Of a DNA stretch of 64,000 nt, positions 39,351 through 51,755 are shown piece by piece. How positions within the stretch are numbered: position 1 is the stretch's first letter; each line of letters begins with the position of its first letter. The translations under genes were made by a program, and so were the position numbers. The notes under the pieces are model-generated. The model was not told the DNA's origin, did no database searches, and saw only the letters and a program-made list of their open reading frames with translations. The stretch is from Ephemerocybe angulata (lineage: Eukaryota > Basidiomycota > Agaricomycetes > Agaricales > Psathyrellaceae), in the NCBI GenBank assembly GCA_013368325.1, contig JAACJK010000178.1, forward strand, positions 1 to 64,000, given 5' to 3'.

Positions 39351-41492
39351 GATGCTAACTACTATTCCTTTCTTCTGGGACAATCATAATGAAAATGATT
39401 CTGGTTATCATTAGTGCACTGCACATCGTAGCTACTACATTCGGCGAGTACTACAGAGCTGACGAACTCGCCAATACACACGCCCACACGCATATCGAGA
39501 CGAAGTTCGAACAGAGGAAACGAAGATAGAGAAAGAGCTAACAGACGCACCGAGGCCAAGTCGGAGAGGGTAAGCTGATAGACCAAGAAAAGCGGCCTCT
39601 AGAGGAAGAATGCGCCGGAAGTTGGACCTAGGAGATGGACTCGGAGAGCATGTCCGCGAAAGCGCAGGATCGAGAGAATAGCTAGGCAAGAGCAGTACGC
39701 GATACGAAAGTTGCCGTAGTAGGGGGATGAGGCGAGAGACCAGACGAGAACGCCGAAGACGAATCTGCAGTTGATGCGAAAGGAAATGGATTAGCTCTGA
39801 AGATCGCCAAGTAGAGAAATGGAGGTAGTCACGGAAATACACATGGCGCAGACTCGACGAAAGGATGAAAGACTGAGAGCGCTTCAAATCTTATTCGCCT
39901 GAGAATAGTAAAATTGGCAAAGAAAGCGTGATCGACAACGGCGGTCTAGCTTACCTCACGGCGGGACAACTTGGATATCATCCAACAGGGAAGATAACGT
40001 CAATACAGCGCTCCAGTAAAACCCGCCAAGGCGAGAATGTTTCAAACACGTACGAGGTCATAGTTCTTCACGCCCAATGCCAGAGCCCGACACTGTCCGA
40101 TCCCTGAGGCCCAAAATGCCACCAAGTCGCCTGCTGCGGGATGCTCAGTTTCGTCGCTTGCTGTCATTGGCGAGCTGCAGGATGTCGCCAGCTTGTGTCG
40201 AAGGGAGGCGCTGGACGTAGTATACGTGGGGAGAGAGGGGGAATATGCAGAGCGATGATGGGGGAAGGGAAGAAAGGGGAGATGGAGACCGACGCGTCGC
40301 GACTTGACCTTATTTAGCAAGCGCCGTGTGCACGGGCCCGACGCGTGGCATTTCAATCCCCGGTCCAACTCCGACGCGCGCGCCTCGACCGTTGACTGTG
40401 ACGTCATGCCTCGGGCCACTCTCCGGGCGCAATCGACCCCCCTTCCGTGAGGCTCATCCCGCCCGGGAGGTCCGCAGAGATAGTCCATCCATCCTGCGTA
40501 GAGCATTATATGCACCACCCTTGCCCGTCCTGGGCTTTTCCGCCCTAATCAATCCAGGATTCCGCCTTATTTGTGCCCTCCCAGCCTGGACACTCGGAGG
40601 AAAGCATTGTCCTCCCCTGGTTGCACTATATACTCGCATGGCCAGTCTGGATTGGGCTTTATATGGGTTACTGCTCTCAAATTCCGCCTTGTAAGGTACA
40701 CTATTTGTATATTCCGCATATAAGTAAGCCGACTTTTTGCCGATGGATAGACCACATTGTAGAAAACGGCGGTAGAGTTAGAGAGTTTGGGTTCCTGCGC
40801 CTCTCCTTATATGCGCGCACTGGCCCGGCTTCAGGCGCGTCGGGCGCTTAATAGGTCTACTTGGAACCGTGAACGTTTCACTTCCATCTACCACTATCAC
40901 ACATATAGCGGCTTGTAGATCGGCATGAACATTGGGCGCTATCTTGGCACGACCCAACGCTGAATTTATCCGTGCCGGCTGAAGAGCCTCGGTTGCAACT
41001 GGTGCGAGAGGCTGTCATTCGTTGGGAAGCCATCCACATGCGACGCCAAATCATCGAGAGTCGGTTCGCTCACTTCCGAGGAAGCGACATGCCAGGATCA
41101 CCTTTACTTACCTACAGACCAGACAATGTGTCACCGCAAAATGCCAGCCTCCGGGGTTTTTGATGTGCAAGTCACCGATGCGTTGCCAAATCTAAACCTC
41201 AAGTGCACCTGAAGACACTAGCCCGCCGCCCGCCGGCTTATAGCCCACAGGATTAAGGCTATAGAGAGAATTTAAGTCAGAGTCATAAGGTTGAACGAAC
41301 GTGGTGACGCACCCAATAAGTCCACTCATTCCTCGGTGAATGAGGGGCTGTAGCGTTGGCTTCTGCATGTCTTATCCCTTCCTTTGTCTTGTTACTAGGT
41401 CAATAGCATTTCAGCGTTTTTCCAAGGTTAAAATATTGTATGAGTACGCGTTTAGATGACAACCTCTTCGGCCAGGGAGCTTGAAAACACCA
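39351..41492. other. Gene-poor stretch
   Basis: No supported gene. Open frames at 39435-39887 (minus), 40326-40694 and 40972-41163 have no domain, and their codon use is not convincing. The region borders the foldback element and may contain unrecognised transposon remnants. Confidence 0.5.
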
Positions 41493-44400
41493 TCACAGGG
41501 CATAGCCTCAAATTTCGCATCCGGCGGAATCCACGCGAGGCCCTGGGTTTCGCCTCGATCCCGCCCAGGTTTGCCATCAAACTCGCCCGCCGGCGAAATC
41601 ATTCCAAGTTCCAGGGTTCGACGCAAGCTTTCCTCAGGTTTCGCCCATAGATTTCCCCCAGAACTCGCCCAGGGGCATTTTGCGGGTCTGCCTGCGCGGT
41701 AGATAGCCTGAATAAAACGCGCTTTTTTGACTGCAATTCGAGCTCGGAGACGGATAGCGAGTGACAGAATACATGTCATTGCTTCTAGATATACACGGTA
41801 ATCGAGTCTCGACGCGCTCTTCCTTTCCCCAACACCGCCAGTTCCCAATCCTATGCCGCCCACGCCTGTCCCGCCCAATAACAGTCCAATGCCCGTATCG
41901 ACTCGCGTCGCCGTTCATCAATATACGAATGGACCTCACGGATATACGGGTACGCACCTTGGATATGGACCAACGCCATGGCCAGCTCGTCTGTTGCAAC
42001 CGTCGTATATAGCATCGTCCCCTTCGCAGCAGTCAGCCCACACCTTGCATATGCCTGTCCCGCCCAATTTAAATAACTCTTTCAGTTGAATGCCATGACC
42101 GCTCCCAGCCCAGGAATGCTCCCGCCTGCCCCAAGTGCCTCTTCCCATCTTTTCCCGTCCTTCTCGTTCTTCCCCTTCCTCGTCCTTGCCAGCTAGGTCC
42201 CCGCCGTTTCACTCTTTCCCCCTCTCGCCTTTCCCAAGTCCCCGCCCATCACATCCCGCCCTCAGGCTTCCTGCAAGCTTCCTGTGCTTTCGCGCCTTCT
42301 CATTCTTTCCCCTTCTCGCTCGCTTCTCGCCCTTCTCCTGAATCCCTTCCCACCTTTCCATTCTTCGGTACCTTTCTCGCCCCTCCCCCCTTTTCATCAT
42401 TCCCCGCCCTTCCCCGTTTTTTCCACTCTTCGTCCAACGCGACCTCAAGCGGGTGCAGCGAGTGAAGGCGAGGAGCCCAAATGCTCGATAGCTGGGCAAA
42501 CACTGACTCCACGCCCAAATGTGATATTAGCATATCCTTCGGCACACGCCGCTAATTATCATTCTGTCCAAAAGTGCTCACCAAGTCGGTTCACCGTCGA
42601 TAATCAGGGTGTAGACTGTTGTTGTAGTCAGGAAGAAAGCCGCATCGTCACGCCGGAGCCTGATGTGAGCTCAAGTGCCGTCTCAGGAATGTAGTAGATT
42701 TAGCAGCGAGTATAATCTAGTAAAACTAAGGTCTTGCTGCATGCGAAGCTTGGGCGGATTCTTGATCGGGCGAGTTCTGGGGAAAATCTGTGCGAAACCT
42801 AGGCTTCACCTTGATTCCGCCCGGGCCAAAACTTTTCGTTTTATGCTGTGCATGGCGGTTCATGCACATGCACAGCATAAAACGAAAAGTTTTGGCCCGG
42901 GCGGAATCAAGGTGAGGCCTAGGTTTCGCACAGGTTTTCCTCAGGATTCGCCCCGATCAAGAATTCGCCCTAGTCTAGCAAGCAGCGAAACCTTACATAC
43001 ATGGCTTAACACTGAATACACTTGTTGCAAAATCTACCCTCGTGGGACAGTGTGGGATCTAGGGCGGATGGGGTTTCTTCAGTACCGCATCCACCATCCA
43101 CGGTACGCATCCCGACTCTCCTCGATTTGTTCCAACCTCGGACCCCACAGAGGTTGAGCTTGAGTTACCCCCATCCGTGTACTTTCGTGCAAAATTCACG
43201 CTGCGGCTGATGGTAGTATCTAGTATGGGGAATTAGGCGCGTCAGGTTTACCTTCCACCACCACCACTCCACTTGAGCACTCCTCGCCTTCTCCCACAAC
43301 ACCCAGGAACCTGAAACGAGCGCGCGCTTGGGACACGCCCGGGAAAGTGTCACAGGACACAACTCTCCACCATTACAAAAACGGCTGACAGGTACACCCT
43401 CATATCCGCGATGCAGTCAAAGCTCGGGGAGGTCGATTACTCGCTGCACCCGCTAGAGTTCGCGTCGTACGAATAGTGGGAAGGGTGGGAAAGGGCAGGG
43501 AACAATGAAAAGGGGGGAGGGGCGGGAAGGTACAGAATATTGGAAGGGCGAGAAGGGATTCGGCAGAAGGGAAAGAAGCAAACGAGGAGGGGGAAGAATG
43601 AGGAAGCGTGGAAGCACATGAAGGCTGAGGGCCGGGCGTGAAGGGCGGGGAAGGACGAGAAGGAGAAAGGCGAGACGGCGGGGACCTGGGAAGGACGAGA
43701 AGCAGGGAGAACGAGTAGGGCGGGCAAGGGCCAGAAGGGGAAAGGGCGAAACGGTAGGACCTGGGAAGGACGAGAAGGGTGGAGAAAGAGACGACGCGAC
43801 AGAATGGGAAGGGATGAGAGGTGGCGCTCGCGCCAGAAGCTCTCGGTACCAAGCTTCGACCCTTTCGGGAACGTGAAAGCGTTTTGGCCAGGCGCAGGCG
43901 CAGGAGTGTGAGGCTCGGGCGGCACGCGAAGGCGCAGCAGGAAAAGGGACAGGCGCATGTAGCTCGTGGGGCTGGATATTGGGCTGGGGGTAGGGTAAGT
44001 CATCACCACACCTGAACAACCGACAAACGCTTACAGAGTAATGTCCGCCAGGAATTGACTGCTTCGAAGGGGACGTCGCATCGTTCCGCCAAGGCTACCT
44101 GATGAAGACGAGCTCGCGACGCCCTGATATGGTCCATACCCAGAGTGCGTACCACTATATCAAGGAGGCGCATTCATATATTGATGAACGGCGACGCCAT
44201 AGTGGATGCGGGCATTAGACTGGAAGGGGATATTGGGCGGGACAGGTGTGGGCGGCGCAGGATTGGGGACACTCATGGTGGTGTTGGGGAAAGGAAGAGC
44301 GCGTCGATTACCATGTATACATAGAGGCAATGACATAGTACTTGGTCATACACTCGCTATCCGTCTCCAAGCTCGAATTACAGTAGAAAAAGCGCGTTTT

Positions 44401-44621
44401 ATTCTGGCTATCTAGCCCGCAGGCAGGCCCGCAAAATGCCCATGGGCGAGATCTTGGAGAAATCTATGGGCTAAACCTGAGGAAGACTTGTGTCGAATGC
44501 GGGATCTTTTAATGATTTCGCCGGCGGGCGAGTTTTATGGCAAACCTGGGCGGGATCGGGGCGAAACCCAGGGCCTCGCGTGGATTCCGCCGGATGTGAA
44601 ATTTGAGGCTATGCCCTGTGA
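41493..44621. mobile_element. Foldback element with arms of about 1 kb
   Basis: Left arm (41493 to about 42485) and right arm (about 43425 to 44621) are inverted copies. Both ends read TCACAGGGCATAGCC. Shared inner landmarks are the block ending CGAAATCATT (near 41602 and 44512), the run GCGTCGCCGTTCATCAATA (near 41905 and 44195), a pyrimidine/purine-rich tract (42130-42430 and 43490-43830) and GCGGGTGCAGCGAGT (near 42448 and 43440). The right arm is longer owing to insertions. No transposase is present and no clear target duplication was found (5 of 8 bases by eye if a hAT-type CAGGG end is assumed). Parts of the arms read like a Pro-rich coding exon, so the element may have captured gene sequence. 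Confidence 0.7.
42752..42970. repeat. Near-perfect 219-bp central hairpin
   Basis: Arms of 103-104 bp (42752-42854 and 42867-42970) flank a 12-nt loop. The inner ~60 bp are almost perfectly paired (TTTTGGCCCGGGCGGAATCA with its complement); the outer part has a few mismatches. It sits in the spacer of the larger foldback element and shares its vocabulary (ATTCCGCC, GCGAAACC), suggesting a related MITE nested inside. Confidence 0.9.
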
Positions 44622-44751
44622 CATGAAGCACAAAAGTAGTGGCGTCAGTGCGTAATCAGACGGGTGAGAAAGTATTACTGCATTTGATGTTCCCGCTATT
44701 CCAATCGGTGACATGACACAGATAGTAAACCGCCCTCACCAAGCCCTCACC
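44622..44751 (+). promoter_or_regulatory. Upstream region of the GPATCH1-like gene
   Basis: Only 130 bp separate the foldback element from the ATG, so the promoter is either compact or lies in the element's right arm. No TATA box was recognised. Confidence 0.4.
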
Positions 44752-47700
44752 ATGACCACACGATTAAAGAAGAAGCTGGGAGACCTCGGGGTTGACCTTA
44801 ATAGTCGCAAGGCAAATGAGAACTTCTGCCTCGTTAGTTTTTCCACAATTCACCTCATATCCAATGCTGAACCACGTCACCCTTTAGATTGGAACACCCC
44901 TACCACCCCTTGAAAAGTCGAAAGATACGGGCGAGTTTGTACCACTGTGGAAACAGGAAGTAAGTTGGACCAAATCCTCAAGCGAACTAATTGCCGACTA
45001 TCTGTGCAGGTTCGCGATGAAAAAGGACGTCGGCGCCTACATGGCGCGTTCACTGGAGGGTTCTCTGCAGGCTACTTCAATACGGTTGGAACGAAAGAAG
45101 GTATGTACCGTATCAGTAAACTCTCTCGGCTCTCAGTATAACTGACGTGCCATCTTTATAGGATGGGCGCCTTCAACATTCGTCTCTTCCCGAAGCGACA
45201 GAGCGAAGAAACCAGCGGCGAGACCTGAAGACTTCATGGACGAGGAAGACTTGCAAGAACTCAAGGAGAGAATGCTCGTCAGCACCACTGAAGATGCACC
45301 TATACCAGTAGTACCAAACCAGACGGGTGATATGGGACTAGACAACGAGTGTGTATACTTTATATCCCTCTTCGAAAGACCCAAAGTCACTGGAATTTAC
45401 AAGCCCCATCGCCGCAGCCCTCCAGACCTCAGCACAAGGCAAAGACACTGCAGGAACTAAGATTCTCAAGAAGATGGGATGGCGCCCTGGGCATGGATTG
45501 GGCCCTCGAGTGAGTTTGAAGGAGCGGAAGCGCCAGGATGCTCAGGCGTTTAATCCATATACGGGCATCAAAAGTACAGGTAACTCCCTCGACGTGGCAT
45601 CGGACGACGAGGAAGCCAATAAACACACCTACCCTCGGAGGGACACGCCCATCCTCAATGTATCGAACCAGAATAAGCGGTTTGGGCTTGGTTACAAGCC
45701 TGGCCTTTCGTTGAATGAAACACTGGGAGTCGACGGTCAACCGAAGTTAAGTGGGCCCAACATATCAGGTACGCTATGCGCCCTTCGACCCTGACCCCTG
45801 CTGACAACAGGTTTTAGCTGGATTCGGTTTGGGAGCATCGAATGAAGCCGATGACGATGATATCGACATATACGACACGACGCTATCTTCCAGAACAAGG
45901 ACTGCGTTTGACCATCTTGACCATGCCCAGGACGATACCATTGTTATCGGTGCGAAGGGAAAAGGGCGGGAAAGTAGACCTACGGCACAGGTGAAGGTAT
46001 CGGGGCAAACATTCTTCAACGGCAAGGCCGTACTTTCAGGGTTCACTCTCTCCGACAAGCCAGTGCAAGAAGACAAATGGTGAGCAAAAAGTGGCGTTTT
46101 TAAAGCCTGCCATTGACTTCATGCTATCGCAGGTACCCTGGCCCCGAAGTCCCTGCAGACTGGAAGCCCAATCCTCGGAAAGTTTGGGACGCCAGCGACA
46201 GGGGGGACAAGGAGAACGTCCAAGTAACCCCAGCACCTTTAGGTGGCCGTGATCGCAACAAGGTGTCAGCGACCGAGGTGAGAACTTGCTCATTACAGAT
46301 AATCTCCTTACTCACCAGCTCCTCCAGAGAGGCGCTATACTCGGGGAAGCGCCCGCAGTGACCGGACCGCGTTCTGTATTTGACTTCATGTCTGAGAAGG
46401 ACAGGGAGCGAATCAAACGCATCGCATCAAACGCAGGAAACAAAGGACCCGTCGCTGGAGAGGACAGAGCTCCCGAAGCTCCCGGCCCTTCTCTGCCTTA
46501 CACCGTTCCCCGCATCGAACCAGAGATTGCGCAGGCAGCTCTTAAGGGCTTCCAACCGTTCACCAAGGAGCCAGCGAAACAAGCGCGGTACAACATCTTC
46601 GTGCAGTCACAAGCGTACCCTGATGCCCCGCCTCTGAGGCAACTACCTGGACAAGGACTCGACGAGTTTCATAAAGAACTCGAAGACTACGCGAAGTCGG
46701 CTGTGTTGTTCAAGCCGATGACTGGTGCCATGGCTGGGCGCTTCACGAGCGCAGCTGTACTCGATCTAGGTCCAAAGATTGTTGAAGGTCTGCACCAACC
46801 CACCCAGCAAGAGTATGCGCAGAAAGAAGAGGAGGCGAAGAAGGAAGAGGAGGAGAAAGTCACTCCCAAGATGCATGCTGCCAGGATGGGAATGTATGGG
46901 TCAATGACGAGGGAAACGACACCGTGGATGCCGGCGAAGCTGCTGTGTAAACGGTTTGGCGTGAAGGAGCCTGAACCACCTGCCGGGGAGGATCCTGTGG
47001 GGGCTTCGTCGAAGACAGGCTTTACGCCAACGGAGTTCGAGAAGGAGGCGAAGGAGGCGGCAAGCAGTGGGTTTGAGCCGGGACCGTCTGGATCCGGATC
47101 TGGCTCTTCCACCGGCACGTATCGGCTTCCGAGAAAGCTGGAGAATATTGGACTGGGTGACGACGAGACGCAGGGTGCTGATATCCTCACATACGAGCGA
47201 CCATCTATGGATATCTTCAAGGCTATCTTTGCAAGTGACGATGAAGACAGTGACGGGGAGGATGATCAGAAGGAGGGAGATGAGGAAGATAATGATGGGG
47301 AGGCTGGCACAGGTCAACTAAAGTCATTGACGCAGGAGTTGAAACTACAGGACACCGGGCCAGTCGACCCAACCACCTTCAAACCGACGTTCATTCCACG
47401 AGAAGGCAAGGCCAAAGCTACTCATAAAGATGGTGTTGAAGGTCGCTCAAAGGAGAAGAAGGAGAAGAAGGAAAAGAAAAAGAAAGATAAGAAGTCGGTG
47501 CTGGTCTCTTTTGCGATGGACGAGGACGGAGAAGACTTGGGACTCGGAAAGCCGCAGAAGGATAAGGACAGACCGAAGAAGAAACGGAAAGAAAAGGAGG
47601 GAAAGAAGGATGGGGCAGAGGAGGATGCAGGAATGTATATCGATCCCCCGGAGCATCATCTTCTTGGGAAACAGAGTGGGAAAGCACTGGAGGCTTATGC

Positions 47701-47779
47701 TGCTGAGGCCCCTCGAGAAGATGCTACTCCGGCTCCATCGCAGCGGGTTCGTAAGAGAGCGATAGATTTCCTGGATTAG
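44752..47779 (+). CDS. G-patch protein, GPATCH1 family (spliceosome-associated)
   Basis: Exons: 44752-44832, 44888-44959, 45010-45100, 45162-45326, 45379-45768, 45818-46079, 46133-46277, 46319-47779; sum 2667, so 888 residues. The N-terminal family domain (DUF1604) is clear: [54 protein letters not shown]-patch follows at about residue 157 ([19 protein letters not shown]). The middle holds [16 protein letters not shown] and a [14 protein letters not shown] motif typical of the family; the C-terminus is Lys/Glu-rich and probably nuclear-targeting. G-patches activate DEAH helicases in splicing. Intron 4 was set at 45327-45378 because shorter choices would leave introns under 35 nt. Confidence 0.9.
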
Positions 47780-48696
47780 CAAACATTAGTCATCTGTTCC
47801 ACGTTTCCGCTGCCGTGCTGACTCTGCACGGGCGCCTTTTTAGGCGCTCATAATTACCCTATTCATCGAGTTAGGATATGGACGAGTTGAAGGTCAACGG
47901 CTGGGGCTTGATGAAGACTAGTATTTTCACCTCTGATCCTAGACGGATTTAGTTGTGAGGAGACGGTAAGCGAGATACCGGGGCTGATCCCAGTGAGGAT
48001 AGCACTGGATAGCATCACTCTCAGAGGGCTCTGCTTATTTCTTCGATCTCTATGAGAAAGTTGCTTGTGGTCTCGATCTGAGGCTTCCAATGTCCCCACC
48101 GCTGCCTCCGACGACGACGGAAGCAGTCCCTTGTCACGATCGCTTGGTACTGTTGTGGCCGGAGGCCTTCAACCGAGCGCGGAGTCTGATCCACCAAAAC
48201 GTGCAGCGGGAGTTCTCTCTTCTCCAGACTCCCAAGTCGATTTTGAGTGGTGCTTCTCTCTAACCTACAAGATGGAGGCTCTTTAACTCCTATCTACCTC
48301 AGTCTTGCAGCCCCAGTCCTGCGCGCTCGGAGTCTCTACTAAATTTACAACGCCGACTGCAATGTTCGGCTGCTTCCTCCACGCTAACCCCCGCGACGTG
48401 GCTTTTAGTTTCTTTATACAGATTCTGGGTTCCTCAAGGGTCTTCGAAAGCGACGATGCGTAAAATTAACGAACACGAGTTTCTAGTGGTTCTGACTCCT
48501 AGGTACCGGATACCGTTGTGTCCGAGAAGCTCAGCTGAGCCACTGGAGTTCTTGCTGTCCCTGTGGGTGATATAAATCAAGCTTCCAGATATGCTGAGCT
48601 TCTCGCTTTTCTCCCTCTTACCTCAGCTAACTAGCTTCCTGGGCGACTTCGAGACCATCCCCCTGCATAGACAATCCTTGCACTAATCAACTCCCG
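47780..48696 (+). promoter_or_regulatory. Intergenic region with a TATA-like box before the MFS gene
   Basis: No gene is seen. GATATAAAT at 48569-48577 lies about 120 bp before the MFS ATG and is a plausible TATA box. A small GCGCC/GGCGC stem (47832-47847) follows the GPATCH1-like stop. Confidence 0.45.
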
Positions 48697-51290
48697 ATGT
48701 CTCATTCAGAGAAAGATTTCAAGGATGGACACAACCACGCTCTGGTCGTCCACCCTCGCGACATCGATACTGCCGCGACAATAGTGAACGATGCTGAAAC
48801 TTCTGTAACGCCCGAAGATGCTAGAAGATTGAGGTGCGCTCATCAATGCTCTGTCCAACCCGCCCATACAACTCACTTCCCTTCTATAGGAGGAAGATCG
48901 ATAGGAACCTACTTCCTCTCATGTGTTGTGAGTCCCTCTTGCCTCCTTTGAAGAAGGCCCTCTGACAGACTCTATCAGGCACATTCGTGTTTGTATAACC
49001 CACTTCAACTCAAGCTGGCATGATGACCTCTGACGCTGTCCTGTGTAGACTCGTGATTGCCGATCAAGTGGTGGTCGCGCAATCAGCGATCCTTGGGATC
49101 TTGTAAGTGTCGATCCCCCATCTTGAATGCGTCCTTCCAGCACTCTATTGACCCGAATATCAGCCAAGGGGCACACCTTACCCAGGACCAGTTCAACTGG
49201 CTTACCACAATATTATACATCACTATCCTCTCGGCCGAATATCCTCAGAACCTCGCTTTGCAGCGGTTCCCGGTCGGGAAGTGGATGAGGTGTGTGGCTT
49301 CACCAAGGCCAGAAGATTTAACATGCTTTGCTCACTCAATCGCATTCGGTCTAGTTTGAATATATTTGTATGGTCTATTGCACTTCTTTGCCATGCGGCC
49401 TGCAAGTCATTTGGTGCATTGGTTGCTTGCAGAATAGTGCTCGGGCTATGCGAAGGTGACGTCTTGGTCCAATGTAGTATACGGAGGATCCGACCCCCTC
49501 TAACTTAAAAACAGGCGTAATCCTTCCTGGCTTCATGCTTGTTACCTCCATGTTTTACACGCGTAAGGAGCACACGCAGCGCGTGGGATACTGGTGTAAG
49601 CTATCTTCCATTTCTCGCGACGCAACTGACTTCGATATCTGCTCAGATATGGCGGGGATGTGCGGAAACAGCCTTTTGGGGTTCGTCGCATTTGGCCTAC
49701 TCCATGTTACAGTACGCCTAATTTTTTTTGCAACTGTAAATGGTGATTTTTGACGTGACCTCACCAGGGAACGAGACTCATGCGATGGCAATGGTGACAG
49801 ATTCGTGGCGTCGCCCTCTACATATACCAATAACTTTCCTCTGACAGGATGATGATCATCATGGGTATCGTCACGTTTCTGTTTGGGATTGTCTTCTTGT
49901 AAGCTCAGTCGACGTTCTTGCTATCTTTTCGGGGAAACGAATGCTCAACAGAGCTCCTTTTTGCAGCCTTTTCTTCCCCGACTCCCCGACTACTGCTCGC
50001 TTTTTGACCCCCGAAGAACGGGCTTGGACAGTCCAAAGAATTAAGGTCAACCAGGCTGGCATAGAGAACAAGAGGTGGAAGAGAGAACAGTAAGCATCGT
50101 TCATATACCCTCTTTTTGGTCAAAATAGCGAACAGAAACTTTTCCCACGTAGATTCTTGGAGACACTGAGGGACCCCAAGGTCTGGGTTATGGCACTATT
50201 TGGTGTCCTTTCGTGGGTTTATTGAACTTTCGCCCATTGCATATATGGCTGACATTGAAGTCTGAAGGCATCTCCCTGTATCGGTACGACCCCTTCCCTT
50301 GAACAGGCTTCCGAATCTACTACGACTAATAATAACCCCATATCGAATAGATGACCTTTCAAAAGCAGATCATAGTCTCCCAACTCGGGTATACACCTAT
50401 ACAAACGACATTGTTGAGCTGCGTTGATGGCCTTTCTGCTAGTAAGTGCTGGGCCAGTAATGTTACTTATCGTGAGGGCTTATATCCTCGTCGAAGTCCT
50501 GAGCATCGCCGCCGGAATATATTTATCCTCATTTCCAAGGATTGGCCGAGGCTACGCTGCGATCATCACGTCTATCCCTCCCCTTATTGGCTCGATTTTG
50601 ATCAACGTTCTTCCATCCGAGAATAAGGTGGCACTCTTATTCATGTACTGGCTATCTTGTATGACTTTTTGTTCCTTGAAACGTGTGCTCAGCTAATGGG
50701 TTACGCTTAGACTCTGTTACTGGCCCATATACAGTGTTCATTGGATGGATCACTTCGCTGAGCGCGGGGCACACCAAGCGTACGCCATCCTGGGCCACTC
50801 AAGCTGTATGCTGACCCTCCAGACAGGAATCTCAACCAACGCAATCTACCTTATCTCTACGTATGTTGGGTTTGCCCTAGGTCCTCAAATGTGGAAGAAG
50901 AAGTACCAGCCGAGGTACCCATACTTTCAATTCATCAACCCGTACATCTACAAGCTGACCCAATTGCGACTCGTATTTATCTCTCTAGAAACCACGTCCC
51001 ATGGACAGTAATCTCAGTGGCGATCTTCCTCTCAGCAATATGCTTGCTTGTCCTCCGAACGCTGCTCTCCTGGGAAAATAAGCGCCGAGACAATGAGCCG
51101 CGAAACACGGATTACGACGAAGTTTACATCAAGCGAGAGGCGAAGGATGGCAGTGCGGTTGAGCAGCTCGTTGACAAGGTTCGTAGCTAAGCGGAAATGC
51201 TGGATGGTTTTCGCTGACCTCTGAGAACGTGCTCAGAATTTCCTAGACCTGACTGACATACAGAACCGCGATTTCCGATATGTTCTTTGA
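48697..51290 (+). CDS. MFS transporter, Dal5/allantoate permease type; one stretch unresolved
   Basis: Exons include 48697-48833, 48890-48927, 48979-48988, 49049-49102, 49164-49289, 49355-49455, 49515-49595, 49647-49711, 49768-49793, 49848-49898, 49967-50089, 50153 to about 50215, 50351-50441, 50497-50658, 50711-50779, 50827-50914, 50989-51178 and 51237-51290. Family marks: TQDQFNWLTTILY, EYPQNLALQRFPVGKWM, MFYTRKEHTQRVGYW, FFPDSPTTARFLTPEE, IIVSQLGYTPIQTTLLSCVD, AGHTKR...TNAIYLIS, and the C-terminal LDLTDIQNRDFRYVL. These proteins import organic anions such as allantoate across the plasma membrane through about 12 helices. Between 50208 and 50350 the segment expected after VWVMALFG (the NxPNSLTNQ loop) cannot be found in any frame. 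The gene may be damaged there, or an exon is strongly diverged. Confidence 0.75.
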
Positions 51291-51755
51291 CAGCGCCGGT
51301 ACTCAACTTACTATATGCATGCTCGAGTACATAGACTACAATACTACGTTCGTTCTCTATCGAGGCTCAATGCTGAGTGTGGGCGCCTAATCAGCGAGGC
51401 ATCTGTGCCGAGGATCCACATAGTTCACGAAAACTCATCATGTCACACCAAGCAGGCGTGTCTCTTACGATGTCATTCATGATCACATTTAAGTCCATTT
51501 CCTGGACGAACTGTCAACGCGAACAGAATCTGGGGAATATAAGTAGATCAAGGAAGCATCAGCAGGAATGAACTTGGAGGAGTTCCAGCCGAGATATTCG
51601 ATGTATTTTGGCAGTTCAGTAGGTGGTAGTAGTATGTAGGATCCGCATCTCTGCGAGTGGGTCCATGCATCAAACCCACCGGTAAGTAAGGATTTGGAGG
51701 CACCGTAGTGCGCGCCGAATGTAGGTATACCTTGGGTATACCTCAGATCCCACGT
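51291..51755. other. Convergent intergenic region
   Basis: Holds the 3' ends of the MFS gene and MAK11, which converge. No other feature was recognised. Confidence 0.6.

Noticed and set aside
43437..44019. Two overlapping Ser/Pro/Phe-rich minus-strand ORFs
   Set aside because: They arise from the purine-rich right arm of the foldback element and mirror similar frames in the left arm.
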